A stretch of 64,000 nt of DNA from Blautia obeum ATCC 29174 (GCF_025147765.1 NZ_CP102265.1:2455001-2519000); one strand, 5' to 3'. Shown: positions 1 through 9,655, numbered from the stretch's first letter. Notes: generated from the sequence alone by a model not told the origin. Program-made: numbers and translations.

Positions 1-468
1 AGCATTTTCTTTTGTTTCACACAATTCTTCCATCTGAATAAGACATCTTTTTAATGAATCATAATGCACTTCCTCTGGCTTTATCTGTACCGGAGGAAAC
101 AACTTACCTGCTGCAAGCGGGACGAGAAATTCTCCTGCACAGAGATCTGCTGCTCCTTCTCCCAGAAAATCCATTTCAAAGATAATATTTTCGTATTCCA
201 TAGAATATCCTTTTATCCTATGAATTGCATGAAGGGTTCCAGGTGTTACTACAAAAATATCCCCCGGTTCTCCCTCAAAGCTTTTTGTTTCGATCTGGAT
301 CAGCCCTTTTCCCTTTTTTATATAAATCAATTCCATCTCCTTATGCCAGTGCAAAGGAACCGCCGGAAAATCCAATGGAATCGTACATGGATAAATATTA
401 AACGGAAACAACCGGCTGCCATGCTGTTTTGTTTCCTGATATTTTGTACCACTTTCTTTTTCTTTCAT
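1..468 (-). CDS. AraC-family transcriptional regulator, N-terminal part (runs off left edge)
   Basis: An open frame of 156 codons reads from ATG at 468 to the window edge with no stop. The N-terminus is hydrophilic (MKEKESGTKYQETKQ). It is followed by a cupin-like sugar-sensing domain: a PLHWHKEMELIYIKKGKG strand pair, a GEPGDIFVVTPGTLHA turn, then an EYENIIFEM strand. This is the usual N-terminal half of AraC/XylS regulators of sugar genes; the DNA-binding helix-turn-helix half would lie left of base 1. A Shine-Dalgarno AGGCGG precedes the ATG. The gene diverges from glycogen phosphorylase, so it may control that gene or a cluster further left. The AraC assignment is inferred from the cupin half only; a plain cupin protein cannot be excluded. 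Confidence 0.75.
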   Translation of the reverse strand, partial: MKEKESGTKYQETKQHGSRLFPFNIYPCTIPLDFPAVPLHWHKEMELIYIKKGKGLIQIETKSFEGEPGDIFVVTPGTLHAIHRIKGYSMEYENIIFEMDFLGEGAADLCAGEFLVPLAAGKLFPPVQIKPEEVHYDSLKRCLIQMEELCETKENA

Positions 469-490
469 CTATTTCCGCCTCTATGATAGG

Positions 491-520
491 ATAGTATCAT
501 TTCTTGCTCGCTTTTGACAA
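491..520 (-). promoter_or_regulatory. Promoter of the AraC-type regulator
   Basis: On the minus strand TTGTCA (515-520), an 18-base spacer and TACTAT (491-496) form a sigma-A-like promoter about 20 bases before the start codon. A 6-bp inverted repeat ATGATA...TATCAT (483-488 and 495-500) overlaps the -10 and could be an operator. The -35 overlaps a TTGACA (514-519) read on the opposite strand towards glgP, which has only a poorly placed -10 (TGATAT or TATAAC around 539-547). Confidence 0.5.
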
Positions 521-605
521 GAAACGACGGACTATCTGTGATATAACTAAAGCAACTTAAGTTAACGAAACTACAACCATTTTATATATGAAAGGAGCAA
601 CTCCC

Positions 606-2873
606 ATGAGTGAATCTATGAAAACAACACTAAATGAACTTTGCCAAAAGGATATTGCAACTGCTTCCGACGCAGAACTTTATACAGCCCTTCTGAAACT
701 TGTGCAGGAACAGAGTCAGAAACAGATAAAACCAGTAACTGGCAGAAAACTGTATTATATTTCTGCCGAATTCCTGATTGGAAAATTGCTTTCCAACAAC
801 CTGATCAACCTTGGTCTGTATGATGAAGTTCGTGAAACACTTGCCAGTATCGGAAAATCTCTTGCAGATATCGAAGAGCAGGAACCGGAACCAAGTCTTG
901 GAAATGGTGGTCTTGGACGACTTGCCGCATGCTTCCTTGACAGTCTTGCAACTTTGGATCTTCCTGGTGATGGTGTCGGTCTTCGTTATCACTGCGGACT
1001 TTTTCATCAGAATTTCAAAAACAACATCCAGAACGAAGCTCCTGATTTCTGGCTGACTGACCAGTGTGCTGCCAAAGCTACCGATACAGTATTTCCGGTT
1101 TCGCTTGCAGGAAACACCTATTCTGCAAGACTCTACAAACTTCCTGTTACCGGCTATGAAGGCAGAACCAATATGCTGAATCTGTTTGATCTGGATTCTG
1201 TAGATGAATCTGTGATCGGTGACGGAATTTCTTTTGACAAAAAAGATATTGCCAGAAACCTTACATTATTCCTCTATCCAGACGACTCCGATGAAGACGG
1301 CCGACTGCTTCGTATCTATCAGCAATATTTCATGGTTTCTGCCGGTGCTCAGCTTATTCTCAACGAATGTGCTGCACGTGGATGTAACTATCATGACCTT
1401 GCCGACTATGCAGCTATCCAAATCAATGATACACACCCAAGTATGGTAATCCCGGAGCTGATCCGCCTCCTTGAGGAACACGGAATCAGCTTTGATGAGG
1501 CAGTTCAGATTGTAACAGATACTTGTGCATATACCAATCATACGATTCTTGCAGAAGCTCTGGAAAAATGGCCACGTCATTATCTCGATACCGTTGTTCC
1601 TCAGCTTATGCCAATTATTGAAAAGCTGGATGACATTGCAAAAACACGTACAACTGATTCTTCACTTGCTATCATTGATCAGAATCAGGTCGTTCATATG
1701 GCACATATGGATATTCATTTTTCTCACTCCACAAACGGTGTTGCCGCACTGCATACACAGATTCTGAAAGAAAGCGAACTGGCAGGATTTTATCAGATGT
1801 ATCCGAACAAATTTAATAATAAAACAAACGGCATCACCTTCCGCCGCTGGCTTCTGAAATGTAATCCGGCCCTGACTTCTGAAATTGAATCTCTGATCGG
1901 ATCTGGTTTCAAAAAAGATGCTTCTGAACTGAAAAAGCTTCTGAATTATACAGACGATGCAGAAGTACTGAAAAAACTCAGTTGTATTAAAAAATCCAAC
2001 AAAGAAGCACTTGCTTCCTGGTTAGAAGACAAACAGGGAATCAAATTGAACACCAATGCAATGTTTTCCATTCAGTCCAAACGACTTCATGAATACAAAC
2101 GTCAGCAGCTGAACCTGCTTTTCCTGATTCATGAATACCTGGAGATCAAAGCAGGACATACTCCAGTAACTCCATTAGTAAGTATCTTCGGTGCAAAAGC
2201 AGCTCCTGCCTATATCATCGCCAAAGATATCATTCACGCTCTTCTTACCCTGTCACAGGTTATCAGTGCGGACTCTGAAGTTTCCAGATATCTGCAACTT
2301 GCATTTGTAGAAAACTACAATGTTTCTGCAGCAGAAAAAATGATTCCGGCATGTGATCTTTCTGAACAGATCAGCCTTGCTTCCAAAGAAGCATCCGGAA
2401 CCGGAAACATGAAATTCATGCTGAACGGTGCACTGACTCTTGGAACCATGGATGGTGCAAATGTAGAAATTGCCGAAGCTGTCGGAAATAACAATATTTA
2501 CATCTTTGGTCAGAGCAGCAAGCAGGTTATTCACCGCTATGCAGCCGGTGACTACTGTGCAAAAGACTGGTATGAAGCAGACTCGAACCTTCGTCGTGCC
2601 ATCGATTTCCTTACCAGTGAAGAAATGCTGAAATATGGAGATGAAGAACATCTGAAACGACTGCAGAACGAACTGATAAATAAAGACTGGTTCCAGACTC
2701 TTCCGGATTTCAATGCATACATTGTCCGCAAAGAACAGGCAATGAGTGATTATGCTGTAAATCCGGAAGCATGGAGCCGCAGAACTCTGATCAATATTGC
2801 AGAAGCCGGATTCTTCTCCTCAGACAGAACCATCAAAGAGTACGATGACGACATCTGGCATCTCGGAAAATAA
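606..2873 (+). CDS. glgP: Glycogen/maltodextrin phosphorylase
   Basis: This is an alpha-glucan phosphorylase of glycosyltransferase family 35. It releases glucose-1-phosphate from glycogen or maltodextrin using phosphate and pyridoxal phosphate. The product is 755 aa, within the short bacterial GlgP/MalP range. Visible motifs are the N-terminal GNGGLGRLAACFLDSLATL block, NDTHPSM, KTNGITFRRWL, and the PLP-binding block EASGTGNMKFMLNGALT with the Schiff-base lysine at about residue 603. An in-frame ATG lies at 588, but the Shine-Dalgarno AAAGGAG (591-597) sits downstream of it and 8 bases before ATG 606, so 606 is the start. The stop codon directly abuts the stop of the convergent solute-binding protein gene with no intergenic base. 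The neighbouring sugar-uptake locus suggests maltodextrin or glycogen use. Confidence 0.95.
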   Translation: MSESMKTTLNELCQKDIATASDAELYTALLKLVQEQSQKQIKPVTGRKLYYISAEFLIGKLLSNNLINLGLYDEVRETLASIGKSLADIEEQEPEPSLGNGGLGRLAACFLDSLATLDLPGDGVGLRYHCGLFHQNFKNNIQNEAPDFWLTDQCAAKATDTVFPVSLAGNTYSARLYKLPVTGYEGRTNMLNLFDLDSVDESVIGDGISFDKKDIARNLTLFLYPDDSDEDGRLLRIYQQYFMVSAGAQLILNECAARGCNYHDLADYAAIQINDTHPSMVIPELIRLLEEHGISFDEAVQIVTDTCAYTNHTILAEALEKWPRHYLDTVVPQLMPIIEKLDDIAKTRTTDSSLAIIDQNQVVHMAHMDIHFSHSTNGVAALHTQILKESELAGFYQMYPNKFNNKTNGITFRRWLLKCNPALTSEIESLIGSGFKKDASELKKLLNYTDDAEVLKKLSCIKKSNKEALASWLEDKQGIKLNTNAMFSIQSKRLHEYKRQQLNLLFLIHEYLEIKAGHTPVTPLVSIFGAKAAPAYIIAKDIIHALLTLSQVISADSEVSRYLQLAFVENYNVSAAEKMIPACDLSEQISLASKEASGTGNMKFMLNGALTLGTMDGANVEIAEAVGNNNIYIFGQSSKQVIHRYAAGDYCAKDWYEADSNLRRAIDFLTSEEMLKYGDEEHLKRLQNELINKDWFQTLPDFNAYIVRKEQAMSDYAVNPEAWSRRTLINIAEAGFFSSDRTIKEYDDDIWHLGK

Positions 2874-4571
2874 TCATTCTCCTGGATTAGAGCGGCGAAT
2901 CTGCTCAGTCAGCTCTTCGCCGCCCTGTTCATACCATTCCTGCACAAAAGTGTCAAAGTAAGTAATTGGTTTTACACCCATGATAATCTGAATGAAAGTG
3001 TCTTTTTCAAGCTGCTGAAGAGACTTCGGTATTTCACCGTCTGCATCATCCAGGTATCTTTTGGCTGTTGACCGGTAGTTTCCTTCTATCAACCTTCCAA
3101 CTGCTGCAAGTCTGGATTCATATGCTGCCCAGTCTTCCGCCGTTTCTGATTTTCCCTGAATAAATTTTTCTGCTGCATCGTAATAAGATTTCTCAATTGC
3201 ACTTAAACTTTCTTCTTTTCGCATGCCGCTCATTACACTCTGGATATCTTTTGTGATCTGAAACGTCGCCTCGTTATAATCAACATTGATAACCAGCGGT
3301 CTGGCTGTCGGTTCTACGTTAAGAGCAAAATAATCATTTACCTCATCCGCATCCTTGGCTTCATATCTGCTATAATCAAACAATACACTGATTATCTTCA
3401 TTACAATTTCCGGATGCTCATATCCTTTGCGTACAACAACATATTTATTATCCTGAAAAGTATCATATACATTCTGCCAGTCTGTCGACTGTAGATAAAA
3501 TGGCTGCCAGTTTGCCTCTTTGTCTGTCTCATAAACATCCATCAGTGGATTGTTCGGTGTCCACCACAGGCCAAAAAAAGCTCCACATTTTCCATTTATC
3601 ACCAGATCTCTGAGGTTATTCTGCGCACGCAATGCAAAGTTCTTATCCAACACGCCACGTTCATAGAGTTCATGAAGATAACTCAGTGCATTTTTTGTTT
3701 CTTCTGTTACGGAACCATACACGATCTTACCATTTTGATTTACCCACCTTTGTGGACTGGCTCCAAATTTATCAAAAACAGAATCTACTGAATAATTAGA
3801 GCTGGTAGTTCCCACCAGATCTGTATCACAAGCGAGTCCGATCGGGTCTTCTCCATCCTCCGTGCCCATTTTATTCTGGACAAATTTTTCTACTATGTCA
3901 AATGCATCTTCCAGTGTTTTCGGATTTTCAAGGCCAAGCTTATCCATCCAGTCCTTACGCAGCCACATCAGACGTGGACCATGATCTGTAACGGTCTCCG
4001 GAATTGCCATCAGTTTTCCATTAAATCGCACAGAATCCAGAAGACCGCTTCCATAACTCTCAAACATCTTTTTGATTCTCTCTGAAGTGCAATTCTCATA
4101 TACTTCGCTCAGATCTTCCACAAGATCATTATCAACCAGTTCTTTGAGTGTTTCTCTGTCCGAAACCACCAGTACATCCGGCAGCGTCTGGTCTTTTACA
4201 AGAATATTCACAAATTCATCATATCGATCTTCCCGTTCCATGTAGACACTTTTATTCTGAATATTCAGTATTTTTCTGAGATAACGAGTGTAAGCATTGT
4301 CGTCATAGGTATTTCCATCCGGAAGATTTGAATTATTCGCACCACTCATTTGTCCTAAAGTATACGTTACAAGTTCAGGATAAGCACCATAAGGAGTCTG
4401 TGCAGCTGTTTCCCAGGTACCGGTACGGACTGTCTCTGTAGATTCCGTATTTTTTTTTGCTGTCGATGATCTTTTCTGATTCAGCTCCTGTAAATCATTG
4501 CTGCATCCGCAGACAGCTATAGCTATGATTCCTATCAGAACAACAGGCAGTTTTTTCCATTTACTCTTCAT
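2874..4571 (-). CDS. Solute-binding lipoprotein of carbohydrate ABC type, in a two-component operon
   Basis: A family 1 extracellular solute-binding protein of 565 aa. The signal sequence MKSKWKKLPVVLIGIIAIAVCGC has a lipobox VCGC with the acylated Cys at residue 23, followed by a Ser/Thr-rich linker, so it is a membrane-anchored lipoprotein. The mature part has typical sugar-binding-protein segments such as PDVLVVSDRETLKELVDNDL and a C-terminal helical region. It is longer than the usual 420-450 aa and resembles LplA/YtcQ-like proteins. The ATG overlaps the end of the histidine kinase gene by 11 bases, so the two are translationally coupled. This gene is not next to the permeases. It may therefore present ligand to the kinase rather than feed the transporter; that role is inference. 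Confidence 0.88.
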   Translation of the reverse strand: MKSKWKKLPVVLIGIIAIAVCGCSNDLQELNQKRSSTAKKNTESTETVRTGTWETAAQTPYGAYPELVTYTLGQMSGANNSNLPDGNTYDDNAYTRYLRKILNIQNKSVYMEREDRYDEFVNILVKDQTLPDVLVVSDRETLKELVDNDLVEDLSEVYENCTSERIKKMFESYGSGLLDSVRFNGKLMAIPETVTDHGPRLMWLRKDWMDKLGLENPKTLEDAFDIVEKFVQNKMGTEDGEDPIGLACDTDLVGTTSSNYSVDSVFDKFGASPQRWVNQNGKIVYGSVTEETKNALSYLHELYERGVLDKNFALRAQNNLRDLVINGKCGAFFGLWWTPNNPLMDVYETDKEANWQPFYLQSTDWQNVYDTFQDNKYVVVRKGYEHPEIVMKIISVLFDYSRYEAKDADEVNDYFALNVEPTARPLVINVDYNEATFQITKDIQSVMSGMRKEESLSAIEKSYYDAAEKFIQGKSETAEDWAAYESRLAAVGRLIEGNYRSTAKRYLDDADGEIPKSLQQLEKDTFIQIIMGVKPITYFDTFVQEWYEQGGEELTEQIRRSNPGE

Positions 4572-6264
4572 TCTCTCTGCCCTCCTTCGGAAATTTCATA
4601 ATAACAGTCGTGCCTTCATCCGGTGAACTGAAAATATGAATTCCGTAATTCTCTCCATAAAGAAGCCGGATACGGTCATTTACATTCTTAAGGCCATATC
4701 CTTTTGCCTGATAAGTTACCAGTGTTTCTGCTTTTTCCTGTTCCATACCAAGTCCATTATCACGGACAGTGATCTCTACATCATCCCCCTTGCCTTTAAA
4801 TGACAGGAAAATTTTTTTATCACCATCCTCTTTTTCATCAAGACCGTGTTCGATCGCATTTTCGACAACCGGCTGAAGAAGAAGCTTCGGCATTTTTTCA
4901 TTTTTTATTGTCGGATCAATATCCCAGTCTACCGAGAAATTATGATCATGCATCGTAAGCTGGATTTCCAGATATGCTTCCATATTCTGAATACAGTTTT
5001 CTACCGTAACCACATCTTCACCTTTGCTTAATGCGGTTCTGTAAAAAGTAGAAAGTGCCAGGGTAACCTTACTAATCTCCATCTGATTACTTCGAATCGC
5101 CATCCAGTTCATCATCGAAAGTGTGTTATATAAGAAATGTGGATTGATCTGGGCCTGAAGGGCTTTCAGTTCATATTCTTTCAACGCGATCTTATTGACA
5201 TATACTTCGTCGATCAGGCGGTTAATCTCATCCATCATATTACGGAAACTGTTAACAAGAATTCCTACTTCATCTCCCGAATCACTGTTGACTGTAACTT
5301 CACGGCTTCCATGATTTACCCTGTCCATATTTTTCGTCAGTTCTTCAATTTTTCTTGTAAAAATTCTTGAAAATGCCATATCCAGAAACAGAATGATCAG
5401 ACCACAGGCCGCAATCAGTGGAATCTCTTCCAGCAGCAGTCTTCGTACAGAACCTGATATCGCATCCTGACTCTTATAAAGATAAAATACCCAGTCATTT
5501 TCTTCACTCTTGGTCTTTGTATATGCACAGGACTGGCTGATTTTCTGAATCATGGAATCCATTTTTTCAGATTTATCAAATTCCAGATTTGTCAGACCAG
5601 TTTTGTTATAAAGAACTGTACCGTTTTTGTCTGCAACAATTCCACCATTTTCCTGCGTGAGAATATTGGTCAGTGGCTGGAAGATTTTATTATAATCCAG
5701 AGAAATGCACAGAACTGCATCCAGTTTCTGATCATTATAGATCATACGTACTGCTGCAACTTCTTTACGATCCTGATCAACTTTCCACTGAATACGCACA
5801 TCATCTTTCAGCCCTTCACTCCACCACTCTTCTTTCATCTTATCAAGCGGAACAAGTGTATACTCATGCTCCACCTGGATACTGTCCGCAAAAAGCTGAA
5901 TTCTGTTGATCGCGTCATGATATGATTTTGGTACAGACAAAAGTGGATCCGCTATTTCTGTATATTTTTCATACGCCGTATAATTATCGATATTTTTTTC
6001 CTTAATAATTTCCTCAATATCTGGTGAATAGGTCAGATAATTGAGAAGGCTGGCATAAACCGCCGTCTGGCTGTCAATGCTTTCTCTGGTCTGTTCCATG
6101 ATCGACTGCATATCTTCCAGTTCGCTGCTGCGGACCATAGTACTCAGCCTGCTGTGACTGTACCAGGCAAGTACTGTCATCGGTACCAGGCTTGTAACTA
6201 CAAGAAAGATCGTCAGTTTATGACGATACTTCATATTTTTGAATATCTTACGAAGTCTGTTCAT
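4561..6264 (-). CDS. Sensor histidine kinase, YesM type
   Basis: A membrane histidine kinase of 567 aa that should phosphorylate the adjacent AraC-type response regulator. An N-terminal membrane segment (YRHKLTIFLVVTSLVPMTVLAW) is followed by an extracellular sensor of about 230 residues, a second membrane segment (LLLEEIPLIAACGLIILFLDMAF) and a HAMP-like linker. The His_kinase domain contains QINPHFLYNTLSMM with the phosphoacceptor His at about residue 376. The HATPase_c domain has VVENAIEHGLDE, DNGLGM and GYGLKNV boxes. An open frame extends 33 codons further upstream, but ATG 6264 directly follows GGAGAGG and begins the basic MNRLRKIFKN. It overlaps the response regulator gene by 17 bases. 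The gene belongs to the RR-HK-SBP operon. Confidence 0.92.
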   Translation of the reverse strand: MNRLRKIFKNMKYRHKLTIFLVVTSLVPMTVLAWYSHSRLSTMVRSSELEDMQSIMEQTRESIDSQTAVYASLLNYLTYSPDIEEIIKEKNIDNYTAYEKYTEIADPLLSVPKSYHDAINRIQLFADSIQVEHEYTLVPLDKMKEEWWSEGLKDDVRIQWKVDQDRKEVAAVRMIYNDQKLDAVLCISLDYNKIFQPLTNILTQENGGIVADKNGTVLYNKTGLTNLEFDKSEKMDSMIQKISQSCAYTKTKSEENDWVFYLYKSQDAISGSVRRLLLEEIPLIAACGLIILFLDMAFSRIFTRKIEELTKNMDRVNHGSREVTVNSDSGDEVGILVNSFRNMMDEINRLIDEVYVNKIALKEYELKALQAQINPHFLYNTLSMMNWMAIRSNQMEISKVTLALSTFYRTALSKGEDVVTVENCIQNMEAYLEIQLTMHDHNFSVDWDIDPTIKNEKMPKLLLQPVVENAIEHGLDEKEDGDKKIFLSFKGKGDDVEITVRDNGLGMEQEKAETLVTYQAKGYGLKNVNDRIRLLYGENYGIHIFSSPDEGTTVIMKFPKEGRENEE

Positions 6265-7777
6265 CCTCTCCGGTTCCTTTCCTGTATGATTCCGGACTGC
6301 TTCCGTAATATTCCCGGAAACTTCTGCAGAAATAAGAAACATTTGCAAAACCAACACGTTCACTGACCTGTGCCACCTTCATATTGGTGCTGCAGAGAAG
6401 TTCTTTTGCCTTCTCCATCCGGAACACACGTATATATCGGTTCAAATTCATGCCGGTCTCTTTTTTGAAGATAAAACTGAGGTATCCGGAAGACAGATAG
6501 ACTTTTTCTGCCAGCATTTCAAGATTCAGATCTTCCTCATAATGCTGATAGATATAATTTTTGACTGCTGCCACTTCATTTCTAGAACTACTCATAGAAC
6601 GGTCAAGAAATGCCTCGTATTCCTTGATATTATCTTCAGTCACTTCAAGGATTTCCATGATATTTCTACAGTTATACAATCGTTCTATCTCATGCTCAAG
6701 ACGCCGCTCTCCAGAAAACTGATTTTCCTGAAACAGTTCCTGAATGACATTCGAGAAAACAAACTTGATATACATTGCTGAATACTTTGTATTATCATGA
6801 TATTTTTCTTTCAGGCATGCGAAATGCTTTCTCAGCTGATCTGTATCCTTCCGTGTGATGTCTTCTGAGATCATCTGCATGATCTGCGAATCCTGCACTT
6901 CTCCCACCGACAGTTTCAGTACATCATCTTCATTTGAGAAAACATGTTTTTCCGGATGATAAAATTTCTCTTCCATCTGCTGTTCCAGCTGCTCAAGGAT
7001 TTCCGGCAGACACTCACAACCTTCAAATTTACGGCTGACTGCCAGATAAAAACTGTCTCTGTATTTTCGTTTCATAAAATTATAAAGATGATTTGCCACC
7101 AGCTGATAATCGCAATATACGTCCTGAAAAAGGAGAAGCGACTGTCTTGCATTCAAATTCAGATAAAAGCATACTCTTCTCAACTCTTTCTGAATTTCCT
7201 CTTCCAGAGTCTCTTCAGCCGTATCAAAAAAAGCGACATCGGATTCCAGCAAGATTCCACAATGCCAGCCATTCCATTTTTCCAGATTGATCATATCTTT
7301 TGCTTTTTCCAGTGTTTCTAGCTTGCCGGAGTAAAGATAGTTTTGCAGAAAATACTGTTGCAGAAAATTTTTCTCTTTGATCTCACGACTTTCTTTTTTC
7401 TTTCTTTGTTCAATCACTTTCTCTGCCTTCTGAATTACTTTATGAAAATCTTCCGGATTCACCGGTTTCAGGATATACTCTGTCACACCATAGCGAATCG
7501 CTTCCTGCGCAAAAGTAAAATCACTGTATCCACTGAAAATTATGATCTGCAATGCCGGATTTTCTTCCTTGGCACGTCTTGATAATTCCAACCCGTCCAT
7601 ATGAGGCATTTTTATGTCAGTCAAAACAAGTTGTATGTCCTCTGACCGAATAATCTGCAGAGCCTGTTTTCCGTTCGAAGCTTCAAAAACATTTCTTTCG
7701 CCTTCTTCTCTCGAAAGCAGATATTTCAGACCTTCGCGCTCTATTTTTTCATCATCTACAATAAGAACGTTTGTCAT
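6248..7777 (-). CDS. Response regulator with AraC-type DNA-binding domain, YesN type
   Basis: A 509-aa two-component regulator. The receiver domain occupies about residues 1-125, with acidic residues D8/D9, phosphoacceptor Asp54 in LTDIKMP and the conserved Lys in ILKPVN. A long middle region (about 130-400) is typical of YesN-like proteins. An AraC helix-turn-helix follows at about 405-500 (LNLEMLAEKVYLSSGYLSFIFKKETG, then a second HTH with VGFANVSYFCRSFREYYGSSP). The Shine-Dalgarno AGGGGGAAATT precedes ATG 7777. It is the first gene of the operon with the kinase and lipoprotein, and its probable target is the sugar ABC operon just upstream. The direct-repeat or palindromic target site is not proven. 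Confidence 0.94.
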   Translation of the reverse strand: MTNVLIVDDEKIEREGLKYLLSREEGERNVFEASNGKQALQIIRSEDIQLVLTDIKMPHMDGLELSRRAKEENPALQIIIFSGYSDFTFAQEAIRYGVTEYILKPVNPEDFHKVIQKAEKVIEQRKKKESREIKEKNFLQQYFLQNYLYSGKLETLEKAKDMINLEKWNGWHCGILLESDVAFFDTAEETLEEEIQKELRRVCFYLNLNARQSLLLFQDVYCDYQLVANHLYNFMKRKYRDSFYLAVSRKFEGCECLPEILEQLEQQMEEKFYHPEKHVFSNEDDVLKLSVGEVQDSQIMQMISEDITRKDTDQLRKHFACLKEKYHDNTKYSAMYIKFVFSNVIQELFQENQFSGERRLEHEIERLYNCRNIMEILEVTEDNIKEYEAFLDRSMSSSRNEVAAVKNYIYQHYEEDLNLEMLAEKVYLSSGYLSFIFKKETGMNLNRYIRVFRMEKAKELLCSTNMKVAQVSERVGFANVSYFCRSFREYYGSSPESYRKGTGEDEQTS

Positions 7778-7812
7778 AATTTCCCCCTGTTTTGTTTCCT
7801 ATAATACTTATG

Positions 7813-7821
7813 ATTATAGCA
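7813..7821 (-). promoter_or_regulatory. Extended -10 promoter of the two-component operon
   Basis: The minus strand carries TGCTATAAT, an extended -10 with a consensus TATAAT (7813-7818). It lies directly after the T-run of the upstream terminator. The expected -35 position falls inside the terminator stem and is poor, so the extended -10 probably carries the promoter. Confidence 0.6.
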
Positions 7822-7822
7822 C

Positions 7823-7858
7823 AAAAAGTCTCTGGAAAAAATATTCTTCCAGAGACTT
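7823..7858 (-). terminator. Intrinsic terminator of the sugar ABC operon
   Basis: AAGTCTCTGGAA (7826-7837) pairs perfectly with TTCCAGAGACTT (7847-7858) across a 9-base loop. On the minus strand the stem is followed by a T-run. It separates the permease operon from the two-component operon. Confidence 0.85.
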
Positions 7859-7877
7859 CCATTCTACATAACCAGAA

Positions 7878-8714
7878 TCAGCCTTTTACGGCACCTGCTA
7901 CAACGCCTTCAATAATGTACTTCTGGCAAACCAGATATACGATGATGATCGGAATGATATCGATCATAATACTTGCCATCATTGGTCCCATCTGTACATG
8001 TCCGAAGCTGCCACGGAAATACTGGACTGCCATCGGAATAGTCTTATATTTTTTAATATCAAGAACCAGTGTTGGAAGAAGGTAATCGTTCCATACCCAC
8101 ATCAGTTCCAGGATCGCTGTTGAAATAATTGTTGGTTTTAATATCGGAATTAAAACTTTAAAAAACACCTGTAACGGACTACATCCATCAATCAGAGCTG
8201 CTTCCTCAATCTCAAGCGGAATACCTTTTACAAATCCTGTAAACATAAATACCGCCAGTCCTGCACCAAATCCAAGATAAATAATGCAGATATTGTATGG
8301 ATTATTCAATTTTAAAGTATCTGCAGTTTTTGCCAGTGTAAACATAACCATCTGGAAAGGAACTACCATACTGAACACGCAGAGATAATAAAACATCTTG
8401 GACAGTTTTCCATTTACACGAACAATATACCATGCTGCCATTGAACAACATAACATGATAAGAACTACAGACATTACAGAAATTACAAGACTGTACCAGA
8501 AAGATTTCAGGAAATCCATCTGAGTAACACTCGCTACAAAGTTTGCAACACCATTCCAAGTTTCACCTGTAGGAAGGCTGAACACTCCAGAAGTAGTAAT
8601 CGCAGCTTCTTTTTTCAATGAGTTGATAAATATCAAAACAATCGGATACATCCAAAGGACACAGACAATTGTCAGTATGACCGTTGCAACGGAATTTCTT
8701 TTTTTATTTTCCAT
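7878..8714 (-). CDS. Carbohydrate ABC transporter permease, MalG-like
   Basis: A 278-aa inner-membrane permease of the MalG/LacG/AraQ family with six hydrophobic segments. The EAA loop reads EIEEAALIDGCSPLQVFFKVLIPILKP, the cytoplasmic docking site for the ATPase. The C-terminus KYIIEGVVAGAVKG is typical of the family. It follows the MalF-like permease with a one-base TAATG overlap, so both are translated as a pair. No ATP-binding subunit is encoded here. A shared MsmX/MsmK-type ATPase from elsewhere probably energises the transporter. The substrate is unknown but is likely an oligosaccharide. Confidence 0.93.
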   Translation of the reverse strand: MENKKRNSVATVILTIVCVLWMYPIVLIFINSLKKEAAITTSGVFSLPTGETWNGVANFVASVTQMDFLKSFWYSLVISVMSVVLIMLCCSMAAWYIVRVNGKLSKMFYYLCVFSMVVPFQMVMFTLAKTADTLKLNNPYNICIIYLGFGAGLAVFMFTGFVKGIPLEIEEAALIDGCSPLQVFFKVLIPILKPTIISTAILELMWVWNDYLLPTLVLDIKKYKTIPMAVQYFRGSFGHVQMGPMMASIMIDIIPIIIVYLVCQKYIIEGVVAGAVKG

Positions 8715-9568
8715 TACTGCTGCACCTCCTTAGATGATGTTGCACGAAGCTGGATCAATGCAATTACAACTACCAGAACAAAGAATACAACAGCTTTTGC
8801 CTGTCCAATACCCTTCCATTGAGGTCCGCTTCTTGCATAGAATGTATCATAAATATTTAACGCCAGTAACTGAGACTGTTTTCCAGGATCACCACCGGTC
8901 AGTGAGAGGTTCTGGTCGAACATCTTGAAACCATTAGTCAGAGTCAGGAATGTACAGATTGTTACAGATGGCATAATCATCGGAATTTTAATCTTAAACA
9001 GAATCTGTCTGCTTGTTGCACCATCGATCTGAGCTGCCTCGATCAGGTCAGGTGATACATTGTTCAGACCTGCAATGTAAATGATCATCATATATCCAAT
9101 CTGCTGCCACATAAGCAGAATGAGCATACCGATAAAACCATTTTTTGCTGAAAGTGAAAGCAGTGGCTGTCCCCACTTGGAAAGCAGACCATTCAGCAAT
9201 GTCTGCCAGATATAACCAAGTACAATACCACCGATCAGGTTCGGCATAAAGAATACCGTACGGAATGCATTTGTTCCTCTGTATCCTTTGGTCAGTGCCA
9301 GTGCGATAAAAAATGCAAGCACGTTGATCAGAATACTGGATACGAATGCAAATACAACTGTCAGCCAGAAAGAATGACTGAATGTACTATCAAGTAAAAT
9401 CTTAGAATAATTTGAAAATCCAACAAATGTTACATCCTGCACTGTTGTAAATTTGCAGAATGAAAGATAGATGCCCCAGATAAAAGGCCACAGGAAACCG
9501 ATTACAAATGCCGCAAAGGTTGGTAATACAAAAACCGGCCACCACTTTTTGATCGTTCTTCCTACCAT
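8714..9568 (-). CDS. Carbohydrate ABC transporter permease, MalF/UgpA-like
   Basis: A 284-aa membrane permease with six hydrophobic segments. The EAA loop is present as PDLIEAAQIDGATSRQILFKIKIPM. It forms a heterodimer with the downstream MalG-like permease. The start ATG at 9568 is preceded by a GAGGAGAAAAATC ribosome-binding region. It lies 118 bases downstream of the solute-binding protein gene, with a hairpin in the gap that may reduce permease expression relative to the binding protein. Confidence 0.93.
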   Translation of the reverse strand: MVGRTIKKWWPVFVLPTFAAFVIGFLWPFIWGIYLSFCKFTTVQDVTFVGFSNYSKILLDSTFSHSFWLTVVFAFVSSILINVLAFFIALALTKGYRGTNAFRTVFFMPNLIGGIVLGYIWQTLLNGLLSKWGQPLLSLSAKNGFIGMLILLMWQQIGYMMIIYIAGLNNVSPDLIEAAQIDGATSRQILFKIKIPMIMPSVTICTFLTLTNGFKMFDQNLSLTGGDPGKQSQLLALNIYDTFYARSGPQWKGIGQAKAVVFFVLVVVIALIQLRATSSKEVQQ

Positions 9569-9631
9569 GATTTTTCTCCTCTTCCCTACTGTTAACAGAA
9601 GCTTAAGTTTCTCTGTCTTTTAACTTATAGA

Positions 9632-9655
9632 AGGAGGCAAGAACCTCTGCCTCCT
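9632..9655 (-). other. Intercistronic hairpin between binding protein and permeases
   Basis: AGGAGGCA (9632-9639) pairs with TGCCTCCT (9648-9655) over an 8-base loop. There is no good T-run on the minus strand, so it looks like a processing, stability or partial attenuation structure rather than a full terminator. Such hairpins often set a high binding-protein to permease ratio. Confidence 0.5.
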
